Assembly (NCBI GenBank): GCA_027069645.1
Contig: JALXEI010000331.1
Span: 1 to 11,045, forward strand
Length of the DNA: 11,045 bases
Origin: Hyphomicrobiales bacterium
GTDB lineage: Bacteria > Pseudomonadota > Alphaproteobacteria > Rhizobiales > JAKIUO01
Direction: 5' to 3'
Shown here: positions 5,961 through 11,045 of the stretch, in pieces
Position numbering within the stretch: the first letter of the stretch is position 1
Layout of the letters: every line of letters begins with the position of its first letter
Position numbers and translations under genes: made by a program
Notes under the pieces: model-generated
The model's input: only the letters and a program-made list of their open reading frames with translations
What the model was told of the DNA's origin: nothing
Databases searched by the model: none

Positions 5961-7349
5961 CTACCGGATCAGTGGCGACCAGGCCGGATCCGAGGCAAAG
6001 GAAGGTGTGGGGACAAGCTGCTCGTGGTACCCGGTCAGATCGACAGAAAAGAGTTTTGGCCCGCCGTTTTTACCACGGCTTTCGCGAAAAAACATCAGGA
6101 CGCGGCCATTGGGGGACCAGGTGGGGCCTTCATTGTGGAAGCCCTCGGTCAAAATACGTTCCCCGGAGCCATCGGGACGCATGACGCCGATCAAAAAGCG
6201 TCCGCCGGTCTGTTTGGTGAAAGCGATGAGGTCGCCGCGCGGGGACCAGACGGGTGTCGAGTAAAGGCCGCCCTGTCGCGAGATGCGATGCGGGCGGGAG
6301 CCATCGGCATTCATGACATAGATTTGCTGCGAGCCGGAGCGGTCTGACTCAAAGACGATTTGGCGTCCGTCCGGCGAGTAACAGGGAGAGGTATCAATGC
6401 TTTTGGTGTTTGTCAGGCGCCGGATGGCGCGCGAGCGCAGATCCATGACGAATATGTTGGCGCTGTCACCATCCTGTTGCGATAGAATGATCCGGTTTCC
6501 GTCCGGGGAAAATCGCGGGGCAAAGGTCATGCCCGGGAAATCACCCACCAGTTCCTTTTGGCCGGTGTCAATATTGAGCAGGTAAACCCGCGGCCGGCCC
6601 CCGGCATAGGACATATAGGTGATTTCCTGACGGGTCGGAGAGAACCGCGGTGTCAGCACAAGGGCACGACCGGAAGAAAGGGTGCGGACATTGTAGCCAT
6701 CCTGATCCATCAGGGCGAGGCGCTTGATGCGTCTGCTTTTGGGGCCGGTTTCGTCAATAAAGACGATGCGCGTGTCGAAATAGCCGCTTTCGCCGGTCAG
6801 GCGTTTGTAAATAGCATCGGCAATGATATGCCCGATACGTCGCTGGTTGCGTTCGACCGTGGTGAACTGTTCTCCGGCAAGCTGGCGGCCCGAAAACACA
6901 TCCCAGAGGCGGAATTCGGCACGGATCCGTCCGCCCCGCAGGCGCGTGATGTTGCCAATGGCGAGGGCTTCGGCCTTGATCAGTCGCCAGTCGGAAAATC
7001 GCGGAACCGTATTGATCGAGGCAATTTTTTCGATATGGGCCGCGCGGTCGATGGGGCGAAAAAGCCCCGAGCGGGCCAGATCATTGCTGACAATATTGGA
7101 AATTTTCAGAGCAAGGGCCCTTTCTTCGGGGCCGGCGCCGAGAAATTGCGGAATGGCGATGGGCATGGCGCGCAAGGTGCCACGGGTGATGTCAATCTCC
7201 ACAACAGCACGGGCCGGGAGGATTGCAAGCAGCAGAAACAGCCCCGGAGCTGCGAGCCGGAACAGCAGACACTCCCGGCATTGCCTCAGGGCACGACTGG
7301 CAACTTTATACATATGAGGCATATACCTGATAAAACCAACCGTTCTCAT
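5961..7349 (-). CDS. tolB: Tol-Pal system periplasmic protein TolB
   Basis: TolB is a periplasmic beta-propeller that binds Pal and is released from it by TolA. The N-terminal domain follows a signal peptide ending ILPARA; mature TolB begins VVEIDITRGTLRAMPIAIP, the TolA-contacting segment of the family. The propeller shows successive blades marked RFSPTRQ, RFSPDGN, CYSPDGR, VWSPRGD, TWSPNGR and a final DPAWSPLIR. The longest start (ATG 7349) gives 462 residues with a 48-residue leader; ATG 7322 or 7313 would give a more normal signal (450 residues from 7313) and I cannot decide, since no start has an ideal ribosome site. It is separated from tolA by 414 bases holding repeat copy 2, so it may be transcribed from its own promoter. 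A short hairpin (5928-5955) follows its stop codon. Confidence 0.95.
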   Translation of the reverse strand: MRTVGFIRYMPHMYKVASRALRQCRECLLFRLAAPGLFLLLAILPARAVVEIDITRGTLRAMPIAIPQFLGAGPEERALALKISNIVSNDLARSGLFRPIDRAAHIEKIASINTVPRFSDWRLIKAEALAIGNITRLRGGRIRAEFRLWDVFSGRQLAGEQFTTVERNQRRIGHIIADAIYKRLTGESGYFDTRIVFIDETGPKSRRIKRLALMDQDGYNVRTLSSGRALVLTPRFSPTRQEITYMSYAGGRPRVYLLNIDTGQKELVGDFPGMTFAPRFSPDGNRIILSQQDGDSANIFVMDLRSRAIRRLTNTKSIDTSPCYSPDGRQIVFESDRSGSQQIYVMNADGSRPHRISRQGGLYSTPVWSPRGDLIAFTKQTGGRFLIGVMRPDGSGERILTEGFHNEGPTWSPNGRVLMFFRESRGKNGGPKLFSVDLTGYHEQLVPTPSFASDPAWSPLIR

Positions 7350-7444
7350 TTTGCGGGGATATACTCCATAGCTGACGTGTACTGTTTGGCAAACAATATA
7401 TACAGACCACCCCCGATGTCACGAATTAAGCCGTCTGCGTCATT

Positions 7445-7654
7445 GATTGACCTTTGTATTTTGCTCAGGTTGGCAGGCTACGCCGCTCCCCGGACAAGCG
7501 CAGCGCAGAGCCGGGGCCCAGGGCCACAAGTGATATGCTTTTGTTTTGGTTCATTTTCTCAACATATTCCGTATTTGCCGCCCCTGGATCCCGGATCGGC
7601 GCTATCGCTTGTCCGGGAAGCAAAACGTGAGTCAACCTTTTTGCACTCTGGTAT
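7445..7654. repeat. Dispersed palindromic repeat, copy 2 (core 7485-7621)
   Basis: This is the second copy of the element at 3890-4122, in the same orientation. The core starts with the identical GCTCCCCGGACAAGCG (7485-7500) and ends with the identical CGCTTGTCCGGGAAGC (7606-7621); the middle AGTGATATGCTTTTGTTTT and CCCCTGGATCCCG are also shared. It lies between the stop of tolA and the start of tolB on the transcribed strand, so a long hairpin would form in any tolA-tolB read-through RNA. It takes up about half of the noncoding stretch 7350-7763; the rest shows only a 12-bp palindrome (7701-7712), with no gene. Confidence 0.85.
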
Positions 7655-7763
7655 CATTTACGAATATGAATGTTGTAACAAAATACGGCATCAGTTTGCT
7701 CGCAATATTGCGATATTGCAGCGATGCACCTGTTTTTGCAGCCCGTTTTCAGGAGGTCCGGGC

Positions 7764-8720
7764 TTACCCCCCGAGCATTTCGCGCGGATCAAAATTGAGG
7801 ATCATATCCCGCCATGTGGCGTATTTTTCCTTTGGCATGCGATAGGGCTGGCATTGCCATACGGCCCTTTGCGCCGCTTCCGCGGCTGGCCGGAAAAAGG
7901 GCGAGCCGGAATAGTTGGCCAGTTCCGGCGGCTTTTCCAGCGTTCCGTCGGGCTTGAAGCGGATGCGCAGCTTGACATTGAGGTCTCGAGAGCCAAGCCC
8001 GCCGGTGGGGGGACGCCAGCATTGCGAGATCTGGGCCTTGAAGGCTTCGATCTCGTTGGCTGACATGGTGGCATCCCGACCATTCCGGCGACCATAGGAA
8101 GGCGGCTCCACACGCGCCTGGCGTTGATGACGCGGTGCCGGTGCAAGCGGTCTTTTGGGTGCGGGCGCCGATTTCTCCGGCAGCTTGTTGAGCAGCGCGG
8201 CGATATTTTCCGGGTCAAACGCGCTTTTGGGCCGTGAAGCGGTCCTTTTTACCGGTTTGGGGTGCGGCTTCGGGCGGGCCTTTACCGTCTTGTGCCTGAC
8301 CGGTTTGCGTTTGGCTTTTGCTTTTGCGACTTTTACGGGTTTTGGTTTGGGGTGCGGCTTTGCTCTGACCGGTTTTTTGGGCTTTGGCACGGGCTTTGGT
8401 TTCGGCCTGGCTTTTGCGACCTTTTTGACAGGTTTTGGCCTGGGCTTCGGTTTGGCGCGGGTGATTTTTTTGTGTTTTTTGACCACCGGCTTCTTTTTGG
8501 CGATCTTTTTCTTCTTCTTTACCGCCGGTGTGGCGGTTTTCTTTTTCTTTGCGGTCTTCTTGCCGGCCTTGACTTTGGTGAATTGCGAGGGGGTCATGAT
8601 ATCGACGGGCACAGGGGCTTTGGTCACGGGACGCGGCTTGTCACCGTTGGCGAAATAGCCCAGAGCCCAGGTCAGAAGGGCGACATGAAAGAGAACGGAT
8701 ATGGTTATGGCCTTGCGCAC
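7764..8720 (-). CDS. tolA: TolA, inner-membrane to periplasm linker with Lys/Pro-rich central domain
   Basis: TolA is anchored in the inner membrane, driven by TolQ-TolR, and reaches across the periplasm to TolB and Pal. The 318 residues comprise an N-terminal helix (about 4-22) with the S8-x3-H12 motif shared by TolA and TonB, a central region (about 45-168) of Lys, Pro, Ala, Arg and Val with repeated KPKP/RPKP units, and a C-terminal domain (about 215-318) with C234 and C290 placed like the family disulfide and the DLNVKLRIRFKPDGT strand. The start is GTG 8720 with GAGGAT 6 nt upstream. The central domain has no Asp or Glu between D40 and D169, unlike the acid-containing helical domain II of E. 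coli TolA. A 50-nt hairpin separates the gene from tolR. Confidence 0.92.
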   Translation of the reverse strand: MRKAITISVLFHVALLTWALGYFANGDKPRPVTKAPVPVDIMTPSQFTKVKAGKKTAKKKKTATPAVKKKKKIAKKKPVVKKHKKITRAKPKPRPKPVKKVAKARPKPKPVPKPKKPVRAKPHPKPKPVKVAKAKAKRKPVRHKTVKARPKPHPKPVKRTASRPKSAFDPENIAALLNKLPEKSAPAPKRPLAPAPRHQRQARVEPPSYGRRNGRDATMSANEIEAFKAQISQCWRPPTGGLGSRDLNVKLRIRFKPDGTLEKPPELANYSGSPFFRPAAEAAQRAVWQCQPYRMPKEKYATWRDMILNFDPREMLGG

Positions 8721-8751
8721 AATATGATCCTCAATCTTCTGATTTCGCTCC

Positions 8752-8801
8752 AGGTCATAAACTCGTAAACAGGGGCGACCCTGTTTACGAGTTTATGACC
8801 T
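8752..8801 (-). promoter_or_regulatory. Perfect 23-bp stem-loop between tolR and tolA
   Basis: Bases 8752-8774 (AGGTCATAAACT...AACAGGG) are perfectly complementary to 8779-8801, leaving a 4-base loop (GCGA on plus, TCGC on the transcribed strand). On the mRNA the stem begins within the tolR stop codon (8802-8800) and ends 31 nt before the tolA GTG, leaving the tolA ribosome site free. No U-run follows, so it is not a classical terminator. It could be an RNase III cleavage site, an mRNA stabiliser or partial attenuator, or the footprint of a small palindromic element. Confidence 0.9.
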
Positions 8802-9243
8802 AGCCCTGATCAAGTACGTCGGTAATGACGGTGATTTTTGTATATCCGGCACCGGACAAATGCCCCATGACTTTCGATATTTTGCCAAACGCCACATGGC
8901 TGTCGCCCCTGATATAGATGCGTTCCCTGAACCCGGCCTTGCTGACCGCCAGCAGTTTGGGCACGAGAGCATCCATGCTAATCCTTGTTTCCTGCAAAAA
9001 TATGTCACCCTTGCTGTCGATCGAAAGAACCAGCGGCTCTTTTGAGCCCTTGACCTGACCGGCTTCGGTTTTGGGCAATTCAACCGGGACGCCAACCGTC
9101 ATCAGGGGGGCGGTGACCATAAAGACGATAAGCAGTACCAGCATCACATCGACAAACGGGGTGACGTTGATTTGTGTCATGGGCTGGCTGCGCTGACGGC
9201 TTTTGCGACCGCGTTCCAGCCCCCCTCCGAGTTCTGCACCCAT
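8800..9243 (-). CDS. tolR: TolR, proton-channel component of the Tol machine
   Basis: TolR, with TolQ, converts the proton gradient into movement of TolA. The 147 residues follow the ExbD/TolR plan: a basic cytoplasmic N-terminus (RGRKSRQRSQ), one membrane helix (about 31-50) starting INVTPFVDVMLVLLIVFMV with the essential Asp at 32, then a periplasmic domain containing VPVELPKTEAG and, late, IYIRGDSHVAFGKISKVM. The ATG at 9243 lies 1 base past the tolQ stop, and GAGGAG inside the end of tolQ provides the ribosome site, so translation is coupled. The stop codon overlaps the large hairpin before tolA. Confidence 0.96.
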   Translation of the reverse strand: MGAELGGGLERGRKSRQRSQPMTQINVTPFVDVMLVLLIVFMVTAPLMTVGVPVELPKTEAGQVKGSKEPLVLSIDSKGDIFLQETRISMDALVPKLLAVSKAGFRERIYIRGDSHVAFGKISKVMGHLSGAGYTKITVITDVLDQG

Positions 9244-9244
9244 T

Positions 9245-9967
9245 TTACTGGCTCCTCACATCGACCTGACGGGACAAAATGGCCATGAATTCGTTGGAAA
9301 AGCTCTCCAGACGGGCCACATGGCGTGACACCTGATGGGAAAACTTGTTGTAGAAGATCACCGCCGGAATGGCCGCCAGCAGACCGAGGGCCGTGGCGAA
9401 CAGGGCTTCGGCAATGCCTGGCGCGACAACGGCAAGGGATGTGTTGTTGCTTGCAGCAATCGACTGAAAGCTCGACATGATGCCCCAGACCGTACCGAAC
9501 AGGCCGACAAAAGGTGCGGTGGAGCCAACAGTTGCCAGAAACATCAACCGCCGTTCCAGCCGGTCGATTTCAGCGGTGATGGTATTGTCCATGACCCTTT
9601 GCACGCGCATCAGCACGCCGCCGGGCAGTTTTTTCGCGCCTTCGACCGAGCGCTTCCACTCGCGCATGGCGGCAACGAAAACGGCGGGAAGAGTGCGGTT
9701 TTTGCGCTGGGTCAGTTGCTGATAGAGTTCATCAAGATGCTGGCCGGACCAGAACGCCTTTTCAAACTCGTCGGCCTCTTTCTCCGAGCGCTTGAAGGTG
9801 AAGGTTTTGTCAAGAATGACCGCCCAGCCCCAGACGGACGCCGCGAGCAGACCTGTCATAACGATTTTGACGACGATATGGGCCGACAAAAACAGGGCTA
9901 CGAATGAAAGGTCTGAATGGGGAACTGCCGCCGCTGCGGCCATCACGCCGAATATGCCACCTGTCAT
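9245..9967 (-). CDS. tolQ: TolQ, inner-membrane stator of the Tol machine
   Basis: TolQ forms the pentameric channel around TolR. The 240 residues show three membrane helices: about 22-52 (FVALFLSAHIVVKIVMTGLL), about 141-166 with the conserved LATVGSTAPFVGLFGTVWGI, and about 180-205 with APGIAEALFATALGLLAAIP. The large cytoplasmic loop between helices 1 and 2 (about 53-140) is typical of the ExbB/TolQ family. The ATG has AGGAT 9 nt upstream. It is 237 bases from ybgC and nearly abuts tolR. Confidence 0.96.
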   Translation of the reverse strand: MTGGIFGVMAAAAAVPHSDLSFVALFLSAHIVVKIVMTGLLAASVWGWAVILDKTFTFKRSEKEADEFEKAFWSGQHLDELYQQLTQRKNRTLPAVFVAAMREWKRSVEGAKKLPGGVLMRVQRVMDNTITAEIDRLERRLMFLATVGSTAPFVGLFGTVWGIMSSFQSIAASNNTSLAVVAPGIAEALFATALGLLAAIPAVIFYNKFSHQVSRHVARLESFSNEFMAILSRQVDVRSQ

Positions 9968-9993
9968 AAAGTCAAGATCCTGTTGCTGGTTTT

Positions 9994-10083
9994 TCCTTGC
10001 AGGTCAATGTGCCTGTCTGTTGCCGTTTCGGGGGAACGCGCACAATCCTGTCTGCATTTCTATAGCTGATTCGCCTGCAAGGA
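9994..10083. repeat. Inverted repeat in the ybgC-tolQ gap
   Basis: TCCTTGCAGG (9994-10003) and CCTGCAAGGA (10074-10083) are perfect 10-bp inverted repeats enclosing 70 bases. In a ybgC-tolQ transcript they could close a branched structure just ahead of tolQ. Nothing else was recognised in 9968-10204, and I could not pick a convincing promoter. Confidence 0.5.
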
Positions 10084-10204
10084 GAGAAATCGTCCCCCTG
10101 AACCGCCCGCACAATATTTGCTCACAGGTCTTCCCGGCCCCCTGTATATGGCAAATCTAGCGCGTTGATTCTGGCCAAACCAGGGCGTATGCAACAGCAA
10201 GGGG

Positions 10205-10699
10205 CTATCGCTTGATCACAGGGCTGTCAGCATCTTCATAGCCAAAGGTTCTGGCCAGATGTTTCGGCAGGCGTTGCGGCTTGCCCTTGTCGGAAATCAG
10301 CACCACCTGCACAAGGGCACGCATCAGCAGTTTGTCATCACGGCGGATGTCCTGTTTGAGGGTGATGCTGGCACCGCGCCATTCTTTCGTCTCGGTCACA
10401 ACTTCCAGCACTTCATCAATCCGCGCCGGGCTTTTGAACGTCATTTCCATATGGCGGACAATGAACATCAGGGGCGGCGATTCGTCCTTGCCCCTGTAAA
10501 GCTCTTCGTGAGAAACGCCCATCAGGCGCAGCCAGTCGGAGCGACCGCGCTCGCACCATCGCAGATAGCTGCCGTGATAGACGACACCGGTAAAATCCGT
10601 ATCCTCGAAATAGACCCTTACCGGGAGGATGTGGCGATGGCCCTCAATTCGCCCGGCAAGGTCCGGCCAATTGTCAGATAAACTGCTGTTGTCGCTCAT
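10205..10699 (-). CDS. ybgC: YbgC-type acyl-CoA thioesterase (hotdog fold)
   Basis: YbgC is a cytoplasmic hotdog-fold acyl-CoA thioesterase that regularly heads tol-pal operons and is thought to act on acyl-CoA/ACP in phospholipid metabolism. The 164 residues contain VRVYFEDTDFTGVVYHGSYL, where the second Asp (D35) is the family's catalytic residue, followed by RWCERGRSDWLRLMG, and a typical VVTETKEWRGASITLKQDI core. It is about 30 residues longer than E. coli YbgC because of an N-terminal extension (MSDNSSLSDNWPDLAGRIEG) and a short C-terminal tail. The ATG 10699 lacks a clear ribosome site. In relatives it follows ruvB on the same strand; here ruvB lies about 6.4 kb away and points the other way. 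Confidence 0.93.
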   Translation of the reverse strand: MSDNSSLSDNWPDLAGRIEGHRHILPVRVYFEDTDFTGVVYHGSYLRWCERGRSDWLRLMGVSHEELYRGKDESPPLMFIVRHMEMTFKSPARIDEVLEVVTETKEWRGASITLKQDIRRDDKLLMRALVQVVLISDKGKPQRLPKHLARTFGYEDADSPVIKR

Positions 10700-10816
10700 C
10701 CCGAGGCCCGCAAATTCCTGTTTGTGATCAATGGATGCCCCGTTTCAGCATGGCGGCGCGGAGATTTCAAACAATTATTTTTCATAGTTTGGCCGTATTG
10801 GTTGCATCTTATCGGT

Positions 10817-10844
10817 TTGTCTCTCCGGTCCGTTTTGCTATTAT
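10817..10844 (+). promoter_or_regulatory. Candidate plus-strand promoter in the divergent region right of ybgC
   Basis: TTGTCT (10817-10822) is followed after 16 nt by TATTAT (10839-10844, 5 of 6 consensus bases). It points toward the open frame at 10924. The rest of 10700-10923 shows no gene. Confidence 0.4.
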
Positions 10845-10923
10845 CATCTTCATAGTGATTTCATAGCGATCCGCCGGGCCCGACGAAAAACGACAACAGA
10901 CGATCAAATGGCAACAGAATATA

Positions 10924-11045
10924 ATGAAACAGTTTAATATTCAAAACAGGGGAAAGGACCTTGCGTCTGCCCTGCGGGAAACGGTTCTTTCGGTTGTCGG
11001 GGCATTCCTGCTGCTTGTCATGTTGTCTTGCGGGGATTTGTCGGC
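10924..11045 (+). CDS. Start of an unidentified exported or membrane protein (runs off right edge)
   Basis: From ATG 10924 the frame is open to the end of the window: about 40 residues beginning MKQFNIQNRGKDLASALRE, followed by a hydrophobic run LSVVGAFLLLVML and then SCGDLS. This looks like a signal peptide or membrane anchor after a polar N-region; the Cys could be a weak lipobox, but the preceding residues (MLS) are not classical. There is no good ribosome site before the ATG, and a 9-codon frame at 10908-10937 overlaps it. A promoter-like site lies 80 bases upstream. The protein cannot be identified from this fragment. Confidence 0.4.
   Translation, partial: MKQFNIQNRGKDLASALRETVLSVVGAFLLLVMLSCGDLS

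Noticed and set aside
7701..7712. 12-bp perfect palindrome CGCAATATTGCG after tolA
   Set aside because: It is short, AT-rich in the middle and isolated; it could be a protein site but is not strong enough alone. No intrinsic terminator after tolA could be shown either.
6558..8063. 501-codon plus-strand frame across tolB, repeat copy 2 and tolA
   Set aside because: It is antisense to tolB and tolA and crosses the noncoding repeat. The tol genes show full domain signatures, so this frame is chance.
8155..8658. Hydrophobic plus-strand frame rich in Phe and Gly opposite tolA
   Set aside because: Its low-complexity FGLG pattern is the complement of the Lys/Pro repeats of tolA, not a membrane protein.
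1..11045. CRISPR array, tRNA or rRNA genes, integrase or insertion sequence
   Set aside because: I saw no regularly spaced direct repeats, no tRNA-like cloverleaf and no transposase or integrase motif in any frame.

Overview
The window looks like a chromosomal segment of an alphaproteobacterium, most likely a member of the Hyphomicrobiales (Rhizobiales). The evidence is the divergent hrcA/rph pair at the left edge, the style of the RuvB and Tol-Pal proteins (Pal has the CDDISCWSQNRR ending I associate with this order), and chromosomal CcdA/CcdB proteins of the alphaproteobacterial type. The taxonomic call is inference from protein style, not from a database search.

Layout. (1) 1-987: the start of hrcA (heat-shock repressor, minus strand, cut by the window edge) and, divergently, rph (RNase PH). 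(2) 988-2747: an accessory patch between two housekeeping genes. It holds an AT-rich gene for an unrecognised two-helix membrane protein, a noncoding stretch with two hairpins, and a ccdAB toxin-antitoxin pair whose antitoxin has a CcdA tail but no visible ribbon-helix-helix head. (3) 2748-3794: ruvB, the Holliday-junction branch-migration motor. (4) 3795-4281: noncoding, with copy 1 of a palindromic dispersed repeat and a promoter for the next gene. (5) 4282-4725: a short secreted L,D-transpeptidase of the YkuD family. (6) 4771-10699, all minus strand: the Tol-Pal envelope cluster, in transcription order ybgC, tolQ, tolR, tolA, tolB, a 42-residue lipoprotein gene, pal. (7) 10700-11045: a divergent intergenic region with a promoter-like site and the start of an unidentified plus-strand gene cut by the right edge.

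How the genes work together. TolQ, TolR and TolA form the proton-driven inner-membrane machine. TolB in the periplasm and Pal in the outer membrane, bound to peptidoglycan, are its targets; together they constrict the outer membrane during division. The small lipoprotein and the L,D-transpeptidase on either side of pal are also envelope proteins. The lipoprotein ends in lysine and uses T-ending codons typical of abundant proteins, so a peptidoglycan-anchored, Lpp-like role is a testable idea.

Most unusual items: a perfect 23-bp stem with a 4-nt loop between tolR and tolA; the tiny, apparently highly expressed lipoprotein between tolB and pal; a TolA whose central domain is Lys/Pro-rich with no acidic residue for about 128 positions; two about 137-bp palindromic repeats in the same orientation; and a gene order that looks like the usual ruvB-ybgC-tol-pal block with the ybgC-to-pal part inverted relative to ruvB.
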